Positions 34,136 through 42,360 of a stretch of DNA of 53,477 nucleotides are shown in pieces. Positions within the stretch are counted from its first letter, which is position 1, and the number at the start of each line of letters is the position of its first letter. The position numbers were made by a program, and so were the translations under genes. The DNA is taken from NCBI GenBank assembly GCA_036635475.1, contig JAVWQH010000013.1, positions 1 to 53,477 of the forward strand, read 5' to 3'. This stretch comes from JAHHUA01 sp036635475. Its GTDB lineage: Bacteria > Bacillota > Clostridia > Oscillospirales > Ruminococcaceae. The notes beneath the pieces were generated by a model that saw only the letters and a program-made list of their open reading frames with translations, ran no database searches and had not been told where the DNA came from.

Positions 34136-35292
34136 TATAAGACCTCACTTGCTAGAACAGTTGGCATACTTTTAATGATTTCTTTGGCATTATCAGTCAT
34201 ACCAAGCAATCCATATTTATTGCTGAACATTATTGCAGCAATTGATACATTATCGCCTGCTCGCCGAGAAATATGTTCATAGATTTTTCCTAAAATTGAT
34301 TTTATAACATCATCTCTCAAATTTTCTTTATCTAAAAATGAGATACAGTCATCTGTTGTTACAGCGTTCATTATATTAAAAATGGTTTCTTTTGAAGCAC
34401 CACAAAGTGCAGCATGAGCGGCAATAATTTCAACTCTACAATCTGCATATGAAGAATGAGTGTTCATTATTCCACCTGCTAGTTTTGAAAATTTTCCTAT
34501 ATGTCCAATCAGCAATATTTGTTTGAAACTGTGTTTAACAGCAAAATCAATAGCATCACCGATAAAATTTGAACATTTAACAGTTGGTGGGTTTTCAAGT
34601 GGTTTAAATTCACTTAAAAAATTCTCCCCATAATTTCCGGGTGTCAAGACAACTTGATGAATATTTTCAGCTTCAAAAGCTTTTAATTCAACTTCAATAC
34701 AATCAATAAGTGCTTGTGAACTTTGAGGTTCAACAATTCCAGATGTGCCAAGTACGGATATTCCGCCAACAATACCAAGCTGAGGATTGAATGTTTTTTT
34801 AGCTAATTCAGCACCAGCAGGAATACTTATTATAACGTTTAGTCCGCCATCGTAGCCATATTTATCGCAAATGCTTTGGACTTCATTTTCAATCATTTTT
34901 CGTGGCATTGAGTTAATTGCAGCATTACCTATGGGCTGGTCTAATCCAGGTCGTGTAACTCTTCCTATGCCTAATCCACCGTCAATATGAATACCATTAA
35001 CAGAACTTTTTTCAATTTTGGCATAAACTAATGCCCGATGTGTAACATCAGGGTCATCACCTGCATCTTTTTCAACAGCACAGGATACGAATTTATTTTC
35101 TTCAATTGTAATGTCGAGTAAATTAACTTCAACGTTAAATCCTTTTGGAGTTATAATTGAAATTGAATTTATAGTTTTATTTGTTAATAACATTTCGCAA
35201 GCTGCTTTTGCGGCAAGAGTGGCACAGCTTCCTGTTGTAAATCCATATCTTAACGTTTTTCCACCTTTTTGGATATAGTGTTCAAAATTCAT
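34135..35292 (-). CDS. cbiD: Cobalt-precorrin-5B C1-methyltransferase CbiD, 385 aa
   Basis: Anaerobic-pathway methyltransferase that modifies C1 of the corrin ring. The signature RYGFTTGSCATLAAKAACEM is near the N-terminus; other family segments are GGLGIGRVTRPGLDQPIGN, GTSGIVEPQSSQALIDCIEV and LIGHIGKFSKLAGGIMNTHS. The ATG at 35292 (MNFEHYIQKGG) is preferred over a TTG six codons upstream because GAGG lies just before it. First gene of the cbiD-G-J-ET run. No cobalamin riboswitch was recognised upstream. Confidence 0.95.
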   Translation of the reverse strand: MNFEHYIQKGGKTLRYGFTTGSCATLAAKAACEMLLTNKTINSISIITPKGFNVEVNLLDITIEENKFVSCAVEKDAGDDPDVTHRALVYAKIEKSSVNGIHIDGGLGIGRVTRPGLDQPIGNAAINSMPRKMIENEVQSICDKYGYDGGLNVIISIPAGAELAKKTFNPQLGIVGGISVLGTSGIVEPQSSQALIDCIEVELKAFEAENIHQVVLTPGNYGENFLSEFKPLENPPTVKCSNFIGDAIDFAVKHSFKQILLIGHIGKFSKLAGGIMNTHSSYADCRVEIIAAHAALCGASKETIFNIMNAVTTDDCISFLDKENLRDDVIKSILGKIYEHISRRAGDNVSIAAIMFSNKYGLLGMTDNAKEIIKSMPTVLASEVL

Positions 35293-35610
35293 AATAAACA
35301 AACCTCGCAAGCATATTACACAGACAGTATATAAAATAATTCACAGACTTTTAATGATATTTTAAAAGTCTGTACTTATTGCATACTATATAAGTTTACC
35401 ATATTATTTTTCAATATCAATAGTTTAGCTAAATTAAGAATAAACAATATTTTCAAACTTTTTTATACATTTATTCATAAAAATTTTCAAATGATATTGA
35501 ATTTTAATTATAATGTGGTAAAATAGCATAGTATTCCTAATTTGCGGAAAAATTAATTTATCAAAAATTATTACATTCCCGATGAGTACTTTATAGAAAG
35601 AGGTAAAATT
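35293..35610. other. Divergent intergenic region between cbiD and arcC
   Basis: About 320 AT-rich bases with a perfect 12-bp hairpin (ACAGACTTTTAA at 35343-35354 with TTAAAAGTCTGT at 35362-35373), 51 bases before cbiD, and the arcC promoter. Nothing else was recognised. Confidence 0.6.
35497..35524 (+). promoter_or_regulatory. Promoter of carbamate kinase gene
   Basis: TTGAAT (35497-35502), 16-base spacer, TAAAAT (35519-35524), with TGG directly before the -10 box. Confidence 0.6.
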
Positions 35611-36549
35611 ATGAGTAAAATAGTTATCGCACTTGGCGGAAATGCTTTAGAAGCTAAAGGGTTGGAGGCAACTTCTGAAAACCAATACAAATGTGTTATG
35701 GCAACTGTTGAACATATTGTTAAAATAATTAAAGATGGTAATGACGTGGTTGTAACCCATGGAAACGGACCTCAAGTTGGAAGAGTTTTGTTGCAAAACG
35801 AAGCAGGAAAAAATATCACACCTGCAAATCCTATGGATATGTGTGTTGCTGCAACTCAAGGTATGATTGGATATCATCTGCAAAACGCAATCAGAGCTGA
35901 ACTTATGAACAATGGCATAAACAAAAATGTCTGCACAGTTTTGACTCAAGTTGTTGTTGATAAAAACGATAAAGCTTTTGCTAATCCAACAAAACCCGTT
36001 GGACCTTTCTACACAAAAGAAGAAGCTGAAATATTGGAAAAAGAAAAAGGATATAAAGTCAAAGAAGATGCCGGAAGAGGATATAGACGTGTTGTTCCTT
36101 CTCCAATGCCAACAGAAACTGTTGAATTTAATGTGATTAAATCATTAATAGATGGCGGAAATGTTGTTATTGCTTGTGGCGGTGGCGGAATACCTGTTAT
36201 TGAAAACGGCACAACATTAACTGGTGTTGAGGCAGTTGTTGACAAGGATTTTGCTTCTTGTGTACTTGCTAACCAACTAAACAGCGATGTTCTTTTCATA
36301 TTGACAGAAGTTGAAAATGTTTGTCTTAACTTTGGAAAACCTGAGCAAAAAACATTGACAGAGGTTTCTGTTTCCGAACTTAAACAATACATAGCCGAGG
36401 GACATTTTGCTCCAGGAAGTATGTTGCCTAAAGTACAAGCTGCAATAAACTTTGTTGAAGGCAAAAAAGGAAGAAAAGCTATTATCACTTCAATTTCTGC
36501 AGCTAAAGATGCACTTACAGGAAAAACAGGAACAACTGTTATAGCATAA
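35611..36549 (+). CDS. arcC: Carbamate kinase, 312 aa
   Basis: Makes ATP from carbamoyl phosphate, the last step of arginine, citrulline or allantoin/purine fermentation. Family motifs are ALGGNALEAKG at the N-terminus, VTHGNGPQVGRVLLQNEA, YRRVVPSPMPT and VIACGGGGIPVI. Start preceded by AAAGAGG. It is monocistronic, with its own promoter and terminator; no arginine deiminase or ornithine transcarbamylase gene lies in the window. Confidence 0.96.
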   Translation: MSKIVIALGGNALEAKGLEATSENQYKCVMATVEHIVKIIKDGNDVVVTHGNGPQVGRVLLQNEAGKNITPANPMDMCVAATQGMIGYHLQNAIRAELMNNGINKNVCTVLTQVVVDKNDKAFANPTKPVGPFYTKEEAEILEKEKGYKVKEDAGRGYRRVVPSPMPTETVEFNVIKSLIDGGNVVIACGGGGIPVIENGTTLTGVEAVVDKDFASCVLANQLNSDVLFILTEVENVCLNFGKPEQKTLTEVSVSELKQYIAEGHFAPGSMLPKVQAAINFVEGKKGRKAIITSISAAKDALTGKTGTTVIA

Positions 36550-36561
36550 AAGCATATAAAT

Positions 36562-36600
36562 AAAACCATAGGATATGTTAAAATATTCTATGGTTTTAAT
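36562..36600 (+). terminator. Intrinsic terminator after arcC
   Basis: Arms at 36562-36576 and 36583-36597 form a 15-bp stem with a G-U pair, ending in TTTT. Confidence 0.82.
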
Positions 36601-36679
36601 ATTTAATTTTTAATATAACAGTATTGAATTAATAATTTTAGTATATAGTTTAAATATATACTATGAAAGTGAGAAATAA

Positions 36680-37276
36680 ATGAAAAATATAAAAAAAGTT
36701 TCAGTTTTACTGGCAATTATTCTGACAGTTTCAACTAGTTTAGTTGGCTGTAATAATAAAAAAGACAATGAAACCTCCAGTTCAAATATGTCAGAAGTAA
36801 TCGAAAATCAATCTTCTGCTGTTAATGAATTTACAACTAAAGATATTGATGGGGTTGAAGTGACCGAAAAAATCTTTTCTGATTATGATTTAACAATGGT
36901 AAATTTATGGACAACAACCTGCGGATATTGTATTGAAGAAATGCCTTACCTTGAAGAAATTCGTAGCGAAATGCAAGCAAATGGTACAAAATTCAACATC
37001 GTAGGTATCTGTCTTGATGCGGGTAATCCTGATAAAGTAAATGAAAAAAGAATTGAAAAAATTAATGACATAATCCAAAAAACAAATATAAAATATCCAA
37101 TACTCTACCCTAATAATGAAATGTGGGGCGGTCATCTTAAAGATGTGTCAGCTGTTCCCGAAACATTTTTTGTCGATAAAGACGGTAATGTTGTTGGCGA
37201 AAGTCATTTAGGCATACAGACAAAAAGCGGTTGGGAAGACATAATTAATAAAGAATTATCAGCACTGGAAAAATAA
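36680..37276 (+). CDS. TlpA/ResA-like thioredoxin-fold lipoprotein, 198 aa
   Basis: Exported, membrane-anchored thiol-disulfide protein. A signal peptide with lipobox LVGC (lipid Cys24) is followed by a Ser-rich linker and a TlpA-like domain with active site WTTTCGYCIEEMP (Cys81, Cys84) and cis-proline segment SAVPETFFVDKDG. The CGYC motif is uncommon. It stands alone, so the partner (cytochrome maturation, peroxide reduction or a methionine sulfoxide reductase) is not visible. Start preceded by GAAAGTGAG. Confidence 0.88.
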   Translation: MKNIKKVSVLLAIILTVSTSLVGCNNKKDNETSSSNMSEVIENQSSAVNEFTTKDIDGVEVTEKIFSDYDLTMVNLWTTTCGYCIEEMPYLEEIRSEMQANGTKFNIVGICLDAGNPDKVNEKRIEKINDIIQKTNIKYPILYPNNEMWGGHLKDVSAVPETFFVDKDGNVVGESHLGIQTKSGWEDIINKELSALEK

Positions 37277-37285
37277 TTACAAAGA

Positions 37286-37322
37286 AAAAACGTCTTGCAG
37301 ATTAAAGCTGTAAGACGTTTTT
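37286..37322 (+). terminator. Bidirectional terminator between the thioredoxin-like gene and the DUF1275 gene
   Basis: Long stem from AAAACGTCTTGCAG and CTGTAAGACGTTTT with T runs on both strands, placed between two convergent genes. Confidence 0.88.
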
Positions 37323-37328
37323 GTTAAA

Positions 37329-38021
37329 TTAAGCGACCTGTTTTTCATATTCATTATTAGTTTTAGTTGCCACCATATTTTCAATGAAAATCAAACTTGT
37401 AATTAATACGCAAACAATATAAATACTGAATTTTCCCATTAAATTACTGGATAAAGCACCTACTATAACTCCTAAAACGAAAGCTAAAGTTATTGATAAA
37501 AAAAGCAGAAAATTCAAAAAACTTTTTTTAGATGGATTAATTATTGCGTTTCCAAGATGTTCCCCAACAAATCTAATATTTCCTGAGGCAATAGTGGTTG
37601 CAACAAGATTGCCATTCCATGTTGTAAAAGTTGCAAGTTGAAATCCGGCAATTGAGGAGATTAGAAAATTAATAAAAAAGTGGGGTAGGGAAGAAGGCAG
37701 AAATCCTATTATTAAGAATATAACCAATTCGGTTTTTAAGCATTTTCTTTGCCATCTGTCTTTTACACCATTTTCAAATTTTTCTCTGCAAATGAATGCC
37801 ATCATTGCACCAAAAGCATTAGCAAATATCGACATTAAATATGTAGCAGCCTCTTGAAATTCAAGCCTTGAAATAGCAAGTCCCATTCTTGCCATATTAC
37901 CTGTATTCATAGTTGAAAGGTAACCATCATGCAAGATGAAGGTATAAGAATTTATAAAACCTCCTATTAATGTTAAAATAAATATAAATAGAAAGCTCTC
38001 AAATGTATTTTTTTGCTTCAA
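37329..38021 (-). CDS. YoaK family (DUF1275) membrane protein, 230 aa
   Basis: Polytopic inner-membrane protein of unknown function. The N-terminal GGFINSYTFILHDGYLSTMN then TGNMARMGLAI segment is the DUF1275 signature; about six hydrophobic segments follow, and the C-terminus is charged. Length is typical. It is a single gene. Confidence 0.87.
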   Translation of the reverse strand: MKQKNTFESFLFIFILTLIGGFINSYTFILHDGYLSTMNTGNMARMGLAISRLEFQEAATYLMSIFANAFGAMMAFICREKFENGVKDRWQRKCLKTELVIFLIIGFLPSSLPHFFINFLISSIAGFQLATFTTWNGNLVATTIASGNIRFVGEHLGNAIINPSKKSFLNFLLFLSITLAFVLGVIVGALSSNLMGKFSIYIVCVLITSLIFIENMVATKTNNEYEKQVA

Positions 38022-38126
38022 AATATTTGACCACCTATCAATTGTTATAATAGGTAAATTATAGCACTATAACGAAAAAAGTTCAACAAAATTAGACATT
38101 TTAATTATTTTTCAGTTGGAATGTAT

Positions 38127-38164
38127 AAAAATATGACAGTTATTTTGCAATAACTGTCATATTT
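38127..38164 (-). terminator. Terminator of the calcium ATPase gene
   Basis: Perfect 16-bp stem (38129-38144 with 38149-38164), loop of 4, followed on the minus strand by a T run. Confidence 0.88.
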
Positions 38165-38167
38165 ACA

Positions 38168-40777
38168 TTATTTCTTTTTAAATAATTGCCTAATGAATTT
38201 TTCAATCTCAACAATTAGGATTGGCAAGAATGATAAAATCAAAGCACAAATATATAAGTTTAAAGTTAAATCAACTAGACCAAATATTCTGGAAATTGGT
38301 GGAATAATAACAATTAACATAATCAGCAAGGAAGATATTGAAAAAGCTCCTAACATATATTTATTCTTAAACACACCAATTTTAAATATAGAATGTTCAC
38401 TTCGAGAGTTAAATGCGTGAAAAAGCTGAGAGAATGATAAAACTAAAAATGCCATTGTTCTTCCGGCTTCAATTGTGCCAAGAATTGTTTTTCCTAAGTA
38501 ATAACTAAAAATAGTTATTATGGCAAAAATAATCCCGTTTAATAAGATTGATGGAATCATATTTCCAGAGAAAATACTCTCATCTTTTGGATTAGGTTTT
38601 CTTTCCATAATGTCTTTTTCAGCCGGTTCCATTCCAAGTGCAAGAGCCGGTAGACCATCTGTTACAAGGTTTATCCACAATAATTGCATTGCAAGAAGTG
38701 GAGTTTCTCCCCAGATAAGCATTGCCACAAGAACTGAAAAAATTTCGCCGATATTGCATGATAAGAGAAATTTAACAGCTTTTTTGATGTTGTCGTAAAT
38801 ACAACGTCCTTCTTCAACTGATTTAACGATTGTTGAAAAATTATCGTCAGTGAGTATAATATCAGCCGCACCTTTTGCCACATCTGTTCCTGAACCCATT
38901 GCGCAACCTATATCAGCAGCTTTTAATGCTGGTGCATCGTTTACGCCATCACCGGTCATAGCGACAATATTTCCATTTAATTGCCAAGCTTTAATGATAC
39001 GTATTTTATCTTCAGGGGTAACTCTTGCATATACAGAATAATCTGAAATTTTATTTACTAATTCAATATCTGAAAGTTTGGCTAAGTCAAGACCTGATAT
39101 AGCTTTGGTATTTTCAACTAAGATGCCCAATTTTTCTGCAATTGCAGAGGCTGTAATAACGTGGTCACCAGTTATCATTATTGGACGTATTCCGGCTTTT
39201 CTGCATAGTTCAACTGCGTTCTTAGCCTCCTCACGAGGTGGGTCAATCATACCAATTAGTCCCAATAACATTAAGTCATTTTCAATAAGTTGAGGTAGCA
39301 ATATAGAGGGCAAAGTTTCAACTTCTTTATATGCAACAGCAATAACACGAAGTGCCATTTTGCTCATTTCTTCATTTACTTGTTTTGCATTGTCGATATT
39401 TCCGCTATTGCATTTTAATGATAAAATATCAAAAGCACCTTTGACAATAACTAAATATTTGCCATTAGATTTATGAATTGTAGTCATAAGTTTTCTGTCA
39501 GAGTCAAAAGGTATTTCTTCACATCTTGGAAACTCCAAATTAATTTCTTTTTTATCAATTCCAATATTTTTACCTGCAAGTACAATAGCTGTTTCGGTAG
39601 GGTCGCCTATATGTTTTATTTCACCATTAACGTAGTCAACATCGCCATCGCAACAAAGTATAGCCATATTTAAAAGTGCAACAGAGGTATTTTGAAGTTT
39701 ATTCTCAAGATATTCCACTTCATTTTTAGTCCAAATATGAGTTACTGTCATTTTGTTTTGTGTCAAAGTTCCTGTTTTATCTGAGCAAATTACAGATGCA
39801 CTGCCGAGGGTTTCAACAGCGGGAAGTTTTCTTACAATTGCATTTTTAGTGACCATACGTTGAACACCGAGTGCTAAAACGATTGTGACAATAGCAGGCA
39901 ATCCTTCGGGAATTGCAGCAACAGCCAGAGAAATCGAAGTTATAAATATATCTATAACAGGGATTTTGTCTATAATACCAATTATAAAAATTATAAAACA
40001 AATTACAAGTGCGATAAATCCTAATTGTTTTCCCATATGAGCCAATTTTTCTTGAAGTGGTGTCATTGAACTTTCTTCATTATCAAGAAGTTTAGCTATT
40101 CTTCCAATTTCAGTATCCATTCCTGTTGATGTAACAATTGCCGAACATCTTCCATTGGAAACGCTACAACCAGAATAGAGCATATTTGTTCGTTCTCCAA
40201 GGGGTGTATGAACTGCAACTTTTGCGTTAACAGATTTTTCAACAGGTACTGATTCACCCGTTAGTGGGGACTCGTCAACTTTGAGAGATGCAGATTCAAA
40301 AATTCGACAATCAGCAGGAATATAATCTCCAGTTTCAAATTTGATTATATCTCCCGGTACAACTTTGGACGAAGGAATAATTGTGATTTTGCCATTTCTT
40401 ATAACCTTTGAATTTGGCGATGACATATTTTGTAATGCTTCTAAGGCATTTTCAGCTTTACTTTCTTGAAAAACTCCTAATGTTGCATTTAAAAAAACAA
40501 TAGCCAAAATAATTAATGGTTCAAAAAAGCCACTTTTGTCATTGCTTGCAATAGCGACAATTAATGAAATTATTGCAGCTATTATCAGTATTATTACCAT
40601 AACGTCTTTAAGTTGCTCTAAATATCTTTGTTTTAATGTTTTTTTGGGTTTTGCAGTTAATTTGTTTTCTCCGAAAACATCTATTTTTTCTATTATTTTT
40701 TTGTCTGTTAATCCAACAGTTAAATCAGTTTGAAGTTGCTCAACTATGTGCATAACATTTTCATAATGCCAATTCAT
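38168..40777 (-). CDS. Calcium-translocating P-type ATPase, 869 aa
   Basis: P2-type cation pump that expels Ca2+ with ATP. Actuator motif TGES (173-176), calcium-site helix PEGLPAIVTIVLALGVQRM (290 on), phosphorylated Asp333 in CSDKTGTLTQNK, hinge TGDGVNDAPALKAADIG, and ten membrane segments, the last near residue 845. Length agrees with bacterial SERCA-like pumps. Start preceded by AGGAGGAG. It lies 54 bases after the coiled-coil gene, with a hairpin between them. Confidence 0.95.
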   Translation of the reverse strand: MNWHYENVMHIVEQLQTDLTVGLTDKKIIEKIDVFGENKLTAKPKKTLKQRYLEQLKDVMVIILIIAAIISLIVAIASNDKSGFFEPLIILAIVFLNATLGVFQESKAENALEALQNMSSPNSKVIRNGKITIIPSSKVVPGDIIKFETGDYIPADCRIFESASLKVDESPLTGESVPVEKSVNAKVAVHTPLGERTNMLYSGCSVSNGRCSAIVTSTGMDTEIGRIAKLLDNEESSMTPLQEKLAHMGKQLGFIALVICFIIFIIGIIDKIPVIDIFITSISLAVAAIPEGLPAIVTIVLALGVQRMVTKNAIVRKLPAVETLGSASVICSDKTGTLTQNKMTVTHIWTKNEVEYLENKLQNTSVALLNMAILCCDGDVDYVNGEIKHIGDPTETAIVLAGKNIGIDKKEINLEFPRCEEIPFDSDRKLMTTIHKSNGKYLVIVKGAFDILSLKCNSGNIDNAKQVNEEMSKMALRVIAVAYKEVETLPSILLPQLIENDLMLLGLIGMIDPPREEAKNAVELCRKAGIRPIMITGDHVITASAIAEKLGILVENTKAISGLDLAKLSDIELVNKISDYSVYARVTPEDKIRIIKAWQLNGNIVAMTGDGVNDAPALKAADIGCAMGSGTDVAKGAADIILTDDNFSTIVKSVEEGRCIYDNIKKAVKFLLSCNIGEIFSVLVAMLIWGETPLLAMQLLWINLVTDGLPALALGMEPAEKDIMERKPNPKDESIFSGNMIPSILLNGIIFAIITIFSYYLGKTILGTIEAGRTMAFLVLSFSQLFHAFNSRSEHSIFKIGVFKNKYMLGAFSISSLLIMLIVIIPPISRIFGLVDLTLNLYICALILSFLPILIVEIEKFIRQLFKKK

Positions 40778-40798
40778 AAAAATACTCCTCCTATAAAT

Positions 40799-40823
40799 AA
40801 ATCCCTGTAAAAAACAGGGATTT
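40799..40823 (-). other. Hairpin just before the calcium ATPase ribosome-binding site
   Basis: Perfect 9-bp stem AAATCCCTG/CAGGGATTT with a 7-base loop. No T run follows on the minus strand; it ends a few bases before AGGAGGAG, so it may limit read-through or ATPase translation. Confidence 0.55.
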
Positions 40824-40830
40824 AAGGTTA

Positions 40831-40957
40831 TTAACTGACAATGTGTTTGAAAAAATCAGTAATTTTTTTTGTTAGATTTGTACTGCTTTCTGTGGCTTCC
40901 AATTTGTAATTTGAGATTCCACCTTTTAACGGCAAATCTAAATTTGCAACAGGTGGA
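40831..40957 (-). other. Frame-shifted C-terminal extension of the coiled-coil gene
   Basis: One base out of frame with the upstream gene, an open frame runs through its stop codon and encodes FFDNPPVANLDLPLKGG, then a stretch ending KITDFFKHIVS and TAA at 40831-40833. It ends 8 bases before the hairpin, where a gene end would be expected. See the finding on this locus. Confidence 0.5.
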
Positions 40958-41770
40958 TTATCGAAAAAAGTGTTGTGGCTGTTGCAATTTTTTTTCTGAA
41001 TTTTTGTCAATTAATATAAAATCATCTGTTTTTTTATTAATAACTTCATCAACTTCTGTGGGTTCATCAGTTACTTGAACTTTTTCTGATTTTTGGGTTT
41101 CATCAATGGTGGACGAAATAGCTTGGCACCTTTTTTCAATTTGCTCAACAGAAACTATAAGTGAATTTAATCTGTTGGAAATTGAACCTACAACATCATC
41201 AATTGTACATCTTAAATTATCAACATCTTTTTTGAAGTTTGTTACCTCAGCAGATATATTATTGATATTTTTATTAGTAGTTTCCTTGATGTCATTTACG
41301 TCAAACATTGCTTTATCAATTATTTTTTGAGCTGCTGATTTAGCATCAATCAAAAGAGAACCAACGTCTATTGCTGTTTCGTCAAATTTATTTGCTTTTG
41401 ATTCTGCAACATTTAGTTTTGAAGATAAAATTTTGTTTTGTTCAATATTGATTTTTAGTTCTTTATCCAATTCCTGTTCAGTTTTTTTCTGAGAAAGAAT
41501 ATTAAGATTTAATTGATCAATCTCTCCTGTTAAAACGCCGATTTTATTTCTTTCATCTTTAAGCTGTCGTTCTAGGGAAGACATCTTAATACCAAAATCA
41601 TTTACTTGCTTTGTTAGTTCATCATTAGCTAGAGTTATTTCCTTTATTTTTTCGTTTAATGAATTTTCCATACTTGAAGATTTAGATGTTATTTCGTCTA
41701 TATAGCTTAATACTGACTTTTTTTCAAATCCACCAAATGTAGTTACTTTTAATGCGTTCTGCTGTTCCAA
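40958..41770 (-). CDS. DivIVA-like coiled-coil protein, 270 aa as written, probably frameshifted at its end
   Basis: The protein begins MEQQNALKVTTFGGFEKKSV then LSYIDEI, a DivIVA/GpsB-like N-terminal pattern, followed by about 170 residues of heptad-rich coiled coil, a variable acidic stretch and a basic end. The start is TTG at 41770, with AGGAG 8 bases upstream. Such proteins organise the cell pole or division site, but the exact role is not visible. The frame ends HFFR and stop, within 30 bases of two homopolymers (T6 at 40964-40969 and A8 at 40988-40995, coding strand), and an alternative frame continues beyond the stop. Likely cotranscribed with the calcium ATPase. Confidence 0.72.
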   Translation of the reverse strand: MEQQNALKVTTFGGFEKKSVLSYIDEITSKSSSMENSLNEKIKEITLANDELTKQVNDFGIKMSSLERQLKDERNKIGVLTGEIDQLNLNILSQKKTEQELDKELKINIEQNKILSSKLNVAESKANKFDETAIDVGSLLIDAKSAAQKIIDKAMFDVNDIKETTNKNINNISAEVTNFKKDVDNLRCTIDDVVGSISNRLNSLIVSVEQIEKRCQAISSTIDETQKSEKVQVTDEPTEVDEVINKKTDDFILIDKNSEKKLQQPQHFFR

Positions 41771-41861
41771 TACCTTCACTCCTATATTATAATAATCAAT
41801 ATACAGATATACACTAGTATAACACATTAAAATAAAAAAAAAAGTACTAATTGAAATTAAT

Positions 41862-41907
41862 TATAAAAAGAAAAGAATGCTACTCATTATTATATGAGCA
41901 GCACTCT
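41862..41907 (-). terminator. Terminator of the Gly/Cys-rich small protein gene
   Basis: A 13-bp stem (41875-41887 with 41894-41906) whose two wobble positions are G-U only in minus-strand RNA, followed by TTTTCTTTTT on that strand. Confidence 0.82.
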
Positions 41908-41936
41908 TTGTAGATTATGCTTTTATAATTGGATAC

Positions 41937-42146
41937 TTAGCAGCAAGAATTGCAGCCACCGCAATTTTCGTTACAGCCACAGTTATTTCCGCAGCCATTG
42001 TTACAACCGCAACCACCGCCACAGCCACAACTATTGCCACAACTATTACCACAGTTGCCACCTAAACCGCCTAAACCGCCACAACCGATTAAAATGATAA
42101 CAAGAATAAGTATCCAGATATAGCCGCCACCATAATTACATCCCAT
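41937..42146 (-). CDS. Small Gly/Cys-rich membrane protein, 69 aa
   Basis: The protein starts MGCNYGGGYIWILILVIILI, a short Gly-rich N-terminus and one membrane helix like YjcZ/SscB-type sporulation proteins, then a tail of about 45 residues built of Cys, Gly and Asn in CGN/CGC repeats with 17 or more cysteines. AAGGAGG precedes the ATG with good spacing, and a terminator follows, so it is a real monocistronic gene. A spore-coat or metal-binding surface role is plausible but not shown. Confidence 0.85.
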   Translation of the reverse strand: MGCNYGGGYIWILILVIILIGCGGLGGLGGNCGNSCGNSCGCGGGCGCNNGCGNNCGCNENCGGCNSCC

Positions 42147-42360
42147 AAAAGATTTCCTCCTTAAAGTAATTTCAACATATACTATGTCGAGTAAATGAAA
42201 ATTGTTACAACAGTTTTAAATTATTTTTTAAAATTATAAAAGAATTCTTGTATCGCTGGCATAATCTATAAACTGTTGACAATATTATATTATATGATTG
42301 CGGAGCAAAAGTGTGAAAATCATATTTAAGTGATTATTCTATTATAGGCGGTGATTTTAC

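Noticed and set aside
35293..35460. Cobalamin riboswitch expected before the cbi genes
   Set aside because: Neither the B12-box nor the long multi-stem fold could be recognised; only one simple hairpin is present.
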